From Gammaproteobacteria bacterium (GTDB lineage: Bacteria; Pseudomonadota; Gammaproteobacteria; Eutrophobiales; Eutrophobiaceae), in NCBI GenBank assembly GCA_021773215.1, contig JAJFKM010000014.1, forward strand, positions 1 through 45,464: DNA of 45,464 nucleotides, read 5' to 3'. Positions 36,389 through 43,497 of the stretch are shown here, one piece after another. The notes beneath the pieces are model-generated. The model had not been told where the DNA came from and did no database searches. It saw only the letters and a list, made by a program, of their open reading frames with translations. How positions within the stretch are numbered: the stretch's first letter is position 1; every line of letters begins with the position of its first letter. The position numbers and the translations under genes are program-made.

Positions 36389-37063
36389 TTACATAATTTC
36401 TCTTACTTCGCTGATACTTATCGTACCCAATCCATTGAGATTCAATAAAGGTTCACCACCAGACTTACTCAGACTGACACTATCTACCTTTGCGTTGACT
36501 AATACTGATTGCGCCACTGCCTCACTATTAATTAATGCGGCAGCTTGTATTGAATAGGTTCCGCCTGGTAATGCGTTACCATTATTGTCTGTGCCATCCC
36601 AGGTAAATTTTGCCAATCCACCGCTGTGCGAGCCTAAATCAACCTGTCTAACACTCTGTCCAGTTGCATCTGTAATATTTAACATAAGATTAGAAGTAGA
36701 GTTAGTTAAGTCGATCGCACCACTGATCTGGCCACCACTTACCAATGCTGATTTATCACCTGGTACAAGCACTGTGTTACCTACCATTGTTGAGGCTTGA
36801 AGTGCCTGGCTTGATTGAAGTGAACTGGCTAAAGTTGCAAATGAACCATTTAATTCAGTAATACCATTCACCGTGCCAAACTGAGCCATCTGACTTAAAA
36901 AGTCACCGCTCTCCATTGGGTTTAATGGATCCTGATGCTGTATTTGCGTTAACATCAATTCAAGAAAAGCATCCTGATCAAGACCACTGCCTTCTTTTTT
37001 CTCTGGTTGCTTGAGTGCAAGATGTTGTAATTCAGCAGGTAATATTGTGTTCGAATCTGCCAT
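36389..37063 (-). CDS. flgD: Flagellar hook cap/assembly protein FlgD
   Basis: FlgD caps the growing hook and is not kept in the finished structure. The 224-aa protein has the conserved N-terminal block LDQDAFLELMLTQIQHQDPL NPMESGDF, then a FlgD Ig-like/tudor part with FTWDGTDNNGNALPGGTYSI. ATG has GAGGA 7 bases upstream. It lies between flgC and flgE after a 57-base gap. Confidence 0.96.
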   Translation of the reverse strand: MADSNTILPAELQHLALKQPEKKEGSGLDQDAFLELMLTQIQHQDPLNPMESGDFLSQMAQFGTVNGITELNGSFATLASSLQSSQALQASTMVGNTVLVPGDKSALVSGGQISGAIDLTNSTSNLMLNITDATGQSVRQVDLGSHSGGLAKFTWDGTDNNGNALPGGTYSIQAAALINSEAVAQSVLVNAKVDSVSLSKSGGEPLLNLNGLGTISISEVREIM

Positions 37064-37120
37064 GATATGTTCCTCTATATATTCTTAATCTGTTTATTGT
37101 CTAATAGCTATTGGTCAATC

Positions 37121-37537
37121 CTATTGACCGATGCTCAGGGTTCTTAATAACATCTGTTTCGATGCATTAATAATTTCCACATTATTTTGATAAGTACGTG
37201 ATGCTGAAATCATATTTGTCATTTCTTCAATCGAATTTACGTTCGGATAAAAAATGTATCCATTCTCATCCGCCTTAGGATGCTCTGGTCTATGTTCTTC
37301 TCGTAGTGGAGCCTGACTCTCGATGATTCCCGCAACACGGACACCATTGCTAATGGAGTCATCTCGCATAATGTCTGAATACACTGTTTCAAAAACCGGA
37401 TGTCTTGCTCTATATGTTTCACCAGTGCTACTACTAACAGCATCCATGTTTGCCATATTACTTGCCGTCGTATTCATACGAACTGTTTGTGCGCTCATGG
37501 CAGAACCTGCAATATCAAAAATGTTTAATAAAGACAT
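37121..37537 (-). CDS. flgC: Flagellar proximal rod protein FlgC
   Basis: FlgC is a rod subunit. At 138 aa it has the family length. The N-terminal block NIFDIAGSAMSAQTVRMNTT and the C-terminal block YPNVNSIEEMTNMISASRTY are typical. Its ATG overlaps the flgB stop by one base (TAATG), with AGGAG upstream inside flgB. Confidence 0.97.
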   Translation of the reverse strand: MSLLNIFDIAGSAMSAQTVRMNTTASNMANMDAVSSSTGETYRARHPVFETVYSDIMRDDSISNGVRVAGIIESQAPLREEHRPEHPKADENGYIFYPNVNSIEEMTNMISASRTYQNNVEIINASKQMLLRTLSIGQ

Positions 37538-37923
37538 TAAATCTCTCCTCTTATAGCTGTCATCAATCCACTAATCCTGCCATTCAAAAATCGCAAACTG
37601 GCTTGATACATCATGGAATTTTCTAAAAATGCAGAACGTTCTGTTTGTAGGTCGACAGTGTTGCCATCAAGACTAGGTTGGGTTGGTGTGCGGTACATGA
37701 TCTCTGCGCCCATTTTTGAAGTGCCGGCACTGGTGATGTGGCGGGCATTTGTTGTAACCATCTCACCACTTTTACCTGCAGCTAATTTAAGTGCTTGTTT
37801 AAAATCGATATCGCGAGCTTTAAAATTTGGTGTATCTGTGTTTGCGATATTCGCCGCCAGTAATTCTGCTCGATTTGCTCTTAGCTTGAGTGCTGTTGCG
37901 TGTATTCCAAATAAATTATCCAT
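37537..37923 (-). CDS. flgB: Flagellar proximal rod protein FlgB
   Basis: FlgB is the rod subunit nearest FliE. From ATG 37923 it has 128 aa, begins MDNLFGIHATALKLRANRAE as homologues do, and carries LLAANIANTDTPNFKARDID. Earlier in-frame ATGs at 37944 and 37935 are rejected. The predicted sigma-54 start near 37953 leaves almost no leader for the first, and only 37923 has an AAGGA site upstream. It heads the flgBCDEFGHIJKL run. Confidence 0.95.
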   Translation of the reverse strand: MDNLFGIHATALKLRANRAELLAANIANTDTPNFKARDIDFKQALKLAAGKSGEMVTTNARHITSAGTSKMGAEIMYRTPTQPSLDGNTVDLQTERSAFLENSMMYQASLRFLNGRISGLMTAIRGEI

Positions 37924-37926
37924 AAT

Positions 37927-37931
37927 TCCTT
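37927..37931 (-). promoter_or_regulatory. Ribosome binding site that fixes the flgB start
   Basis: AAGGA on the minus strand, just before ATG 37923. The upstream in-frame ATGs have no comparable site. Confidence 0.6.
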
Positions 37932-37964
37932 TCATCACAATCATTTAACGATGTCAGGGATATT

Positions 37965-37979
37965 GCATCTGGCGTGCCA
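37965..37979 (-). promoter_or_regulatory. Sigma-54 promoter of flgB operon
   Basis: On the minus strand it reads TGGCAC, 5 bases (GCCAG), ATGC. The -24 block is perfect, including the G that follows it, and the -12 block has one mismatch with intact GC. The GG-N10-GC spacing is exact. The start is expected near 37953. Confidence 0.85.
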
Positions 37980-38102
37980 GAGTTATAATTTATCTAAATA
38001 TTAATGACTTATGATTAATTTGTGGCTTTATGAGCGGTTAAAGCGGAAGGGGTTTGCCTCTAAATGGCAAGGTCTGTATTGAATGCCGTTATAAAATCTA
38101 TT

Positions 38103-38975
38103 TTAGAAGTGTCGGTAAACAACACCACGTTTACATTTGACCATTTCAAAAGCCTTACTGTAATTACTGACTGTTTCTGATGCACCTAGAATTAATACAC
38201 CGTCATGATTCAATGCTTTAGCGAATTTTTCCATAATGGCGCTTTTATTTTCATTTGAAAAATAGATCAGTACATTACGACAAAAAATAATATCGAACTT
38301 ACCCATGCTCGCATAACTTTCGAGCAAATTAAGGTATTGAAACCGTACTCTATTTTTTATTTTACTTATTAAGCTGTAATGTTCATTATTAGTTTCTGTG
38401 AAATATTTCTTTTTGCGATCTTCGGATAATCCTCGCGCTATTGAGAGGCGGTCATATTCTGCTGCAGAAGCACTCTTTATTACTCTGGATGATATATCTG
38501 TTCCTATAATTTGTATGTCCGTTGGAAAAGCCCCTGGATTCCTTGACGTATATTCATCAATAATCATACTAATTGAATAGGCTTCATGGCCATGAGAACA
38601 AGCCGCAGACCATATTTTAGGCGTTGCCATCCGTTTACCTTTGAGTTTAGGCAATAGCTCATCATGTAGATATTCAAATGGATATTGATCTCGAAACCAC
38701 GACGTCTCGTTAGTCGTCATGGCATCAATGATTTCAAGATTTAATTTCGGATCTACACCCCGTTTAATTTTCTTCATGGCATCTGCTAGTGTTTCTACAC
38801 CATGCGCAGTCAATATTGGCCGCAGTCTATTTTTGACAAGATAGGCTTTATTAGTGCCTAGTGTAATACCTGATATTTCTTCCAGATAATCACAAAAGGC
38901 AAGATATTCATCCGTATTTGAATGCTCTACGTTTGTCATATTTTTTGGTATTGATATTGTTCTTGCTTCTGACAA
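38103..38975 (-). CDS. cheR: Chemotaxis protein methyltransferase CheR
   Basis: CheR methylates glutamates on chemoreceptors with S-adenosylmethionine, setting adaptation. The 290-aa protein has the N-terminal helical domain (about 25-95) and the block TTNETSWFRDQYPFEYL. The SAM-binding motif is IWSAACSHGHEAYSISM, with a slightly unusual HGHE where many CheR have GEE, and FDIIFCRNVLIYF follows. TTG at 38975 is taken as start, since AAGGA lies 8 bases upstream; the ATG at 38939 has no such site. The partner methylesterase cheB is not in the window. Confidence 0.95.
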   Translation of the reverse strand: MSEARTISIPKNMTNVEHSNTDEYLAFCDYLEEISGITLGTNKAYLVKNRLRPILTAHGVETLADAMKKIKRGVDPKLNLEIIDAMTTNETSWFRDQYPFEYLHDELLPKLKGKRMATPKIWSAACSHGHEAYSISMIIDEYTSRNPGAFPTDIQIIGTDISSRVIKSASAAEYDRLSIARGLSEDRKKKYFTETNNEHYSLISKIKNRVRFQYLNLLESYASMGKFDIIFCRNVLIYFSNENKSAIMEKFAKALNHDGVLILGASETVSNYSKAFEMVKCKRGVVYRHF

Positions 38976-38983
38976 AGTTTCTT

Positions 38984-38988
38984 TCCTT
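38984..38988 (-). promoter_or_regulatory. Ribosome binding site supporting the TTG start of cheR
   Basis: AAGGA on the minus strand, 8 bases before TTG at 38975. The first ATG in frame, 36 bases later, has only A-rich sequence before it. Confidence 0.58.
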
Positions 38989-39026
38989 ACACTATTTTTA
39001 ATTGTGACGAATGAAAATAACTGATG

Positions 39027-39980
39027 TTAAGCCGCTTGTTTATCTTTATCACTATTATCAATTTTTAAATGTTGCAAAACTCGCGCCGCCAATTCTGTTG
39101 CATCGTATTTAGCCAGAAAATCGTCCGCACCTACTTTCTCCACCATGCTGTCATTAAATGAACCACTGAGTGATGAATGCAACAGTACGGTAAGATTACC
39201 TAGTAGGGGATGTTCTTTGATTGATTTCGTGAGTGTGTAACCGTCCATCTCTGGCATCTCAACATCAGACAGTACCAAAGAACAACGTTCATCTAATGGT
39301 ATGCTTTCATCTTGCGCCCATTCAAGCAGCATTTCAAAAGCCTCTTTACCGTTCTTAGCTTGGGAATATTCGACATTAACTTGCTCAAGTACTTTAATTA
39401 TTTGCTTTCTTGCCATAGTAGAATCATCAACAACTAGGACATGCTTATTTTTCACATCATCATTATTCTTTTCGTTTAACACATTGTCATCAATGGCATC
39501 AGAAAAACCCATGATATCCGCCATTACTTTTTCAACATCAATAATCTCGACTAAATCATCATCCACATTAGTCACTGCTGTAAGGAATGTCACATTACCA
39601 AGACCATCAGGTGGTGCTTTAATATCTTCCCAATTCATATTAATGATTCTATCAACACTAGATACCAACATTCCTTGTATATTCCGGTTGTATTCTGTGA
39701 CGATGACAAAACTTTCTTCCAGATTATTAACGGGTGGTTTTCCTACCGCCATAGCAAGGTCCATTACTGTAATCGTTTTACCACGCATATTGGCAATACC
39801 ACGTATAACAGGATGCGCTTGCGGTGCTCTGGTCAAAGGGGGGCACTTGATCACCTCGCGGACTTTGAATACATTAATACCGAACCGTTGTCGTTGACCA
39901 AGGCGAAATAACAATAACTCAAGTCGATTCCTGCCTACCAATTGTGTCCTGGAATTTACGTTTTCCATTAATTGTGTCAT
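39027..39980 (-). CDS. cheV: Chemotaxis coupling/response protein CheV
   Basis: CheV joins a CheW-like coupling domain (about 15-155) to a receiver domain (about 180-310) and helps adaptation. The receiver has VVDDSTMARK and the phospho-acceptor in LVLSDVEMPEMDG, then a serine-rich LLHSSLSG switch region. ATG at 39980 is chosen because GGAG lies 6 bases upstream; a TTG at 39992 overlaps that site. It gives 317 aa. It is the first gene behind a sigma-28 promoter (40015-40041). Confidence 0.96.
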   Translation of the reverse strand: MTQLMENVNSRTQLVGRNRLELLLFRLGQRQRFGINVFKVREVIKCPPLTRAPQAHPVIRGIANMRGKTITVMDLAMAVGKPPVNNLEESFVIVTEYNRNIQGMLVSSVDRIINMNWEDIKAPPDGLGNVTFLTAVTNVDDDLVEIIDVEKVMADIMGFSDAIDDNVLNEKNNDDVKNKHVLVVDDSTMARKQIIKVLEQVNVEYSQAKNGKEAFEMLLEWAQDESIPLDERCSLVLSDVEMPEMDGYTLTKSIKEHPLLGNLTVLLHSSLSGSFNDSMVEKVGADDFLAKYDATELAARVLQHLKIDNSDKDKQAA

Positions 39981-39986
39981 GCCAAA

Positions 39987-39990
39987 CTCC
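39987..39990 (-). promoter_or_regulatory. Ribosome binding site that fixes the cheV start
   Basis: GGAG on the minus strand, 6 bases before ATG 39980. It overlaps the upstream in-frame TTG codon, which excludes that start. Confidence 0.68.
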
Positions 39991-40014
39991 AATATGAATA
40001 TTTATCTGATTTAT

Positions 40015-40041
40015 TTATCGGCAACACAGGGAAACACTTGA
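40015..40041 (-). promoter_or_regulatory. Sigma-28 (FliA) promoter of cheV-cheR
   Basis: On the minus strand the -35 is TCAAGTGT (6 of 8 matches), the spacer is 11 bases, and the -10 is a perfect GCCGATAA. The start is expected near 40008, about 28 bases before the cheV ATG. Confidence 0.84.
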
Positions 40042-40052
40042 ACTTAACTATT

Positions 40053-40067
40053 CGGCACGTCATTTGC
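40053..40067 (+). promoter_or_regulatory. Sigma-54 promoter of the flgA operon
   Basis: It reads CGGCAC, 5 bases (GTCAT), TTGC then A. Only the first base differs from TGGCAC-N5-TTGC. The start is expected near 40079, ahead of the unrecognised frame at 40113. A half FleQ box (ATTGAC, 40083-40088) lies just after it. Confidence 0.84.
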
Positions 40068-40112
40068 ATAGTTCTATGCTGTAATTGACACCGATAACGG
40101 GTGGTACCAAAA

Positions 40113-40451
40113 ATGACACAACATAAGCATCAAATATCGCAAGCTTATTATTTCACGCCTAAGCATGACTTGCGTGTTTCAGGTATCAATAGTGATTACT
40201 TAAAAGTGATAACCCCAAATAAAATTCGATTAAACGGGCAGTTATTACGCATTCTTTTTAATGTGTTTTCCAATAGGGAAAACAATAAACACGATAGCTC
40301 ATGCAATGAAGATACTCATGTTAAACAACATTTAGGTAGAAATGATGCGGAGAACAAAACCATGCGGGATCTTGAGAATTGCGCAAATGCAGCAAGAGAA
40401 ATTGGGGCCTGCGGTCAAACTAAATCGACAAATAGAAAAGATGAAACATAA
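40113..40451 (+). CDS. Unrecognised small protein upstream of and overlapping flgA
   Basis: I do not recognise this 112-aa product. A GTG at 40101 would add four residues; GGGTGG at about 40099-40104 lies about 9 bases before ATG 40113, so ATG is preferred. The protein has no signal peptide or membrane segment. It is basic and polar, with a more ordered part (residues about 15-55, including LRVSGINSDYLKV and IRLNGQLLRILFNVF), then a charged tail with three cysteines. It overlaps flgA by 11 bases and lies on the predicted transcript from the sigma-54 promoter. The alternative is a 360-base flgA leader with a chance reading frame. Confidence 0.5.
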   Translation: MTQHKHQISQAYYFTPKHDLRVSGINSDYLKVITPNKIRLNGQLLRILFNVFSNRENNKHDSSCNEDTHVKQHLGRNDAENKTMRDLENCANAAREIGACGQTKSTNRKDET

Positions 40452-41163
40452 TAATCACACAAGGTACTTCACGCCTAATATCCTTGTATTACTTGCTATT
40501 ACGTCATTGTCTACAAATGTTTATAGTAAAGAATACCATTCGCTAGAGGACATCAGCAGAACTGCACATGATTTTTTATTAAACCAAATACAAACCCCTG
40601 ATGAAGAGATACAAATTAGTGTAGGCCACCTTGACCCGCGTTTAAGTTTGCATCAATGTGAAATGCCACTTGAAGCGTTTAGTCAAGGCTATGAAACACG
40701 ACAAGGGCGAAGCACCATTGGTGTACGTTGCACAGACCATAAACCATGGTCTCTCTATGTACCCATAACAATAAAAAATTTCAAACAGGTTGTTATTCTT
40801 AAACAAGCATCGACACGTAACAAAATGCTGACTGAAGCAGATATCTCGTTAAAAAAAATGAATATCAACCGTTTGTCATCTGGCTATTTCAGCGATATAA
40901 ATCAAGTGAAAGGCAAAATATTGACTCAAAGCCTTTCTAAAGGTGCTGTTTTGACCAACAATCACATAAAATTACCCATGGCAATTAATCGTGGACAACT
41001 CGTTACTCTGATTGCAAAAAATTCTGTGATTGAAGTTAGAGCAGAAGGAAAAGCGATGTCTAAAGGCGCTATCGGTGAAAGAATTAAAGTCAAAAATATG
41101 AAAACCAAGCGTATAGTCGAGGGTGTGATAATCGACAAATACTTGATAAATGTGAACTTATAG
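40441..41163 (+). CDS. flgA: Flagellar P-ring assembly chaperone FlgA
   Basis: FlgA is a periplasmic chaperone for FlgI. From ATG 40441 it has 240 aa with a signal peptide (hydrophobic core PNILVLLAITSLS, likely cut near residue 30). The conserved C-terminal part follows (about 110-240): LTEADISLKKMNINRL, a SAF-type fold and KNSVIEVRAEGKAMSKGAIG. The frame is open 33 codons further up, but that would bury the signal peptide. Its own ribosome binding site is poor, and the ATG lies inside the end of the preceding frame, so coupled translation is likely. Confidence 0.93.
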   Translation: MKHNNHTRYFTPNILVLLAITSLSTNVYSKEYHSLEDISRTAHDFLLNQIQTPDEEIQISVGHLDPRLSLHQCEMPLEAFSQGYETRQGRSTIGVRCTDHKPWSLYVPITIKNFKQVVILKQASTRNKMLTEADISLKKMNINRLSSGYFSDINQVKGKILTQSLSKGAVLTNNHIKLPMAINRGQLVTLIAKNSVIEVRAEGKAMSKGAIGERIKVKNMKTKRIVEGVIIDKYLINVNL

Positions 41164-41186
41164 TCATTTTAATTAAAATATGACTA
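41161..41186 (+). terminator. AT-rich hairpin at the flgA stop, touching the flgM promoter
   Basis: TAGTC and GACTA form the outer stem and ATTTTAA with TTAAAAT the inner stem, with a 2-base bulge. The hairpin begins with the flgA stop codon and its last two bases are the first two of the flgM -35 box. TTTTA follows soon after. It may end flgA transcription. Confidence 0.42.
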
Positions 41187-41211
41187 AAGTTTTAGTATGT
41201 AGTGTCGATAA
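41185..41211 (+). promoter_or_regulatory. Sigma-28 (FliA) promoter of flgM
   Basis: Perfect -35 TAAAGTTT, 11-base spacer, -10 GTCGATAA (one mismatch). The start is expected near 41219, about 29 bases before the flgM ATG. Confidence 0.88.
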
Positions 41212-41237
41212 GTAATTAGATAAAATACGAAAAATGT

Positions 41238-41241
41238 GGAG
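41238..41241 (+). promoter_or_regulatory. Ribosome binding site that fixes the flgM start
   Basis: GGAG, 6 bases before ATG 41248. It overlaps an upstream in-frame GTG (41236), which is therefore not the start. Confidence 0.65.
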
Positions 41242-41247
41242 CGACAT

Positions 41248-41577
41248 ATGGTTAATGACATAAAAGGTTCAAATCATTCTCTGTTATCCGGTCTTGCTAG
41301 TCAGCAACAAGCTGAACAGACCAGAAACAATGAGAATGCAGCTGGTAACAAAACACAAGGAACCGCTGATGACAGGGTCAATTTAACAGATCAGGCAGAG
41401 AAACTCAGAGCGCTAGAATCCAGTATCGCTAAACAACCCGTTGTTGATACTAAACGCGTCGAATCAATAAGAAGTGCAATCTTAGATGGCTCTTACACTG
41501 TTGATAGTAGTAAGACTGCGGAAAAAATGGCGCAATTTGAGGGTTTACTTGATTCTAAAATCGGGGATGAGCAATAA
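41248..41577 (+). CDS. flgM: Anti-sigma-28 factor FlgM
   Basis: FlgM holds FliA inactive until the hook is finished and is then exported. The 109-aa protein has a disordered, Gln/Asn-rich N-terminal half. The C-terminal FliA-binding helices are intact (VDTKRVESIRSAILDGSYTV, then KTAEKMAQFEGLL). It has its own sigma-28 promoter, so FliA feeds its own inhibitor. The stop overlaps the flgN start by one base (TAATG). Confidence 0.94.
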   Translation: MVNDIKGSNHSLLSGLASQQQAEQTRNNENAAGNKTQGTADDRVNLTDQAEKLRALESSIAKQPVVDTKRVESIRSAILDGSYTVDSSKTAEKMAQFEGLLDSKIGDEQ

Positions 41578-42038
41578 TGAGTGAAACACAGGGAAGGTTT
41601 TTATCTTTACTCAAGCAAGAAATATCACTTTTAGATGAACTTCATGATGTTCTAATAAAAGAACTCGTCGCGCTAAAAAAGCGCAATACTGATTTGATTA
41701 CCGAATTATCCGAAGAAAAAACAACAATGCTAGATAAGCTTGGCATGCTGGATAATCAAAGACAGCTTTATTTAGAGAATGAAAAACATCACTATGAAAT
41801 TCATGATGAAAAAACATCATTTTCAAACGAAGTAAAACTGTTAAATATTGAAATTCAGGATTATCTAAAAAAATGTAAACAGCAAAACAAAATAAACGGT
41901 GGCGTTATTGAAATCAGCCAATTATTTAATGAAAAAATACTCGATATTTTTTACGGGAATACTGATAAACAAACTACTTATAGCGCTGAAGGAAGAAACA
42001 AATCAAATGTCGACCAACATAGCCTTGCTCGTGTTTAA
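41577..42038 (+). CDS. flgN: Flagellar export chaperone FlgN
   Basis: FlgN is the chaperone for the junction proteins FlgK and FlgL. The 153-aa protein is almost entirely helical and charged, with the FlgN family opening LLKQEISLLDELHDVLIKE and then KRNTDLITELSEEKTTML. Position after flgM is diagnostic. It is followed 8 bases later by the PilZ gene. Confidence 0.9.
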   Translation: MSETQGRFLSLLKQEISLLDELHDVLIKELVALKKRNTDLITELSEEKTTMLDKLGMLDNQRQLYLENEKHHYEIHDEKTSFSNEVKLLNIEIQDYLKKCKQQNKINGGVIEISQLFNEKILDIFYGNTDKQTTYSAEGRNKSNVDQHSLARV

Positions 42039-42046
42039 TTACACTC

Positions 42047-42856
42047 ATGGTAATGCAAAACACAGCTATAACTGAGAAACCTATAACTGAAAAACGTATT
42101 TCAGATAATAGTCTAAGTAGACAAACTGATCTTGAATCGATAAAGCTCACCTCAGTTGAAGACATCTGTCTTTTATTAAAAAAAATACATTTAAAACACT
42201 CTCTATTAACTATCACAATTGAATCTTCGGACGAGTGTTATGGAAGTACTATTCTTGAGGTCAATAATGACAACAATTATCTAGTCATTGACGAACTCCA
42301 TCCGGAACAAGGCCATTCTAAAATTGAAATAGGAACAGCTGTCACATTCAACGCCCATTATGCAGGTGCGTTTGTCTATTTTGTGGCGTCTGTAGAAGCC
42401 ATTGGTGATAATCCAAAAGCGGCCTATTATAAAATCGGGATGCCTGATGAAGTCCAGTATCATCAAAGACGTAACACATATCGAATTACAACCAGCATTA
42501 GTGAACCAGTAACCGTTAATCTCGTCAACGAAGACGAAATATTAATAAAAGCTGAGTTAAGAGATATTTCACATGGTGGCGTTTGTTTACGCGTTAATCC
42601 AGCTTCTCATATCTCTATTAATAGTGGCGATGTAATTCCGACCTGTTTGATTCAAGTTAGTGATGAACGAAAAATTCTAAGTTCTCTCAATATTTGTCAT
42701 GTTGAAGTTATCAAAGAAACGGGATCATTACGTATAGGTGCTGAGTTTTCAGATATGAGCAGCTTTGATCAGAGAGAACTTGAGCATTTTATCGCTGCAT
42801 TGGAACGTGCAATCATTAAAAATATTAAACGTGCAGATACACGGATTGCCGTTTAA
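42047..42856 (+). CDS. flgZ: PilZ-domain flagellar brake protein (FlgZ/YcgR type)
   Basis: YcgR/FlgZ proteins bind cyclic di-GMP and slow the motor. The 269-aa protein has an N-terminal YcgR-like domain (about 35-135) and a C-terminal PilZ domain (about 138-260). The cyclic di-GMP residues are present: RxxxR as R142-R146 and DxSxxG from D173. The flgM-flgN-flgZ order matches Pseudomonas. The start is uncertain between ATG 42047 and 42053, and no clear ribosome binding site is visible. Its stop codon overlaps that of the convergent gene. Confidence 0.9.
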   Translation: MVMQNTAITEKPITEKRISDNSLSRQTDLESIKLTSVEDICLLLKKIHLKHSLLTITIESSDECYGSTILEVNNDNNYLVIDELHPEQGHSKIEIGTAVTFNAHYAGAFVYFVASVEAIGDNPKAAYYKIGMPDEVQYHQRRNTYRITTSISEPVTVNLVNEDEILIKAELRDISHGGVCLRVNPASHISINSGDVIPTCLIQVSDERKILSSLNICHVEVIKETGSLRIGAEFSDMSSFDQRELEHFIAALERAIIKNIKRADTRIAV

Positions 42857-43497
42857 TAATAAAGGATAGAGTTTTTTCGTTTCATCTTAAAATACGGCAA
42901 TAGATCCGCTGTTCGATCAACATCCCAACGCTGAGGCAATAATTCAAATTTCCAACCTAAAGTGTTTATCTTTTCACACGTATCAGTAAACACTCTATCT
43001 TTACCCCATTTTATATTTGAAAATAATCGAGTATTATTTTTATTCAATCCTATTAAATAATAACCACCATCAACTGCAGGTCCTAAAACTACATCGATAT
43101 TATTTTTAAGATATTCAGCAGCCGCATTTAAATCTGAATATTCTAATGAAGGACAATCGCTGCCAATTAAAACAGCATGTGAATATTGGCGTAAAACAGT
43201 ATCAAAGGCATTGGACATACGATCTCCCAAGTCTTTACCTTTCTGCTGGTAAAATTTGACAGAATGTCTGCTTTTTAAGCGTCTAAAGTAACTATGCTCA
43301 AGCTCACCGCTAACCCAAACCTGAATGGAAGAAAATCCAGATTTTCTTGCCGTGATTAACGTTTTTGTTAACAGTTCCTGATATAACAAGGTAGCACGCC
43401 GACGACCAATGCCGGGGATTAACCGTGTTTTAACATGTCCGGAAACAGGTGCTTTTGTAAAAATGAGTAGCGCTCCTTTCGAACATTGATTACTCAT
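42853..43497 (-). CDS. Glycosyltransferase-like protein of the rSAM/selenodomain-associated transferase 1 family (DUF2064)
   Basis: The 214-aa protein is a nucleotide-sugar-transferase-like fold of the DUF2064/TIGR04282 type. Visible blocks are LLIFTKAPVSGHVKTRLIPG, LLYQELLTKTL, QKGKDLGDRMSNAF, VLIGSDCPSL and VLGPAVDGGYYLIGL. The family is named for turning up beside the ArsS-type radical-SAM protein, as here; its substrate is unknown to me. ATG 43497 overlaps the preceding stop by 8 bases; a TTG at 43509 is less likely. Confidence 0.85.
   Translation of the reverse strand: MSNQCSKGALLIFTKAPVSGHVKTRLIPGIGRRRATLLYQELLTKTLITARKSGFSSIQVWVSGELEHSYFRRLKSRHSVKFYQQKGKDLGDRMSNAFDTVLRQYSHAVLIGSDCPSLEYSDLNAAAEYLKNNIDVVLGPAVDGGYYLIGLNKNNTRLFSNIKWGKDRVFTDTCEKINTLGWKFELLPQRWDVDRTADLLPYFKMKRKNSILYY

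Noticed and set aside
38054-38070. TTGCC-N7-GGCAA inverted repeat after cheR, as a terminator
   Set aside because: The stem is only 5 bp, with no T run on the minus strand.
40342-40440. N-terminal extension of flgA
   Set aside because: It lacks signal character and would bury the signal peptide that begins at ATG 40441; it is the shadow of the upstream frame.
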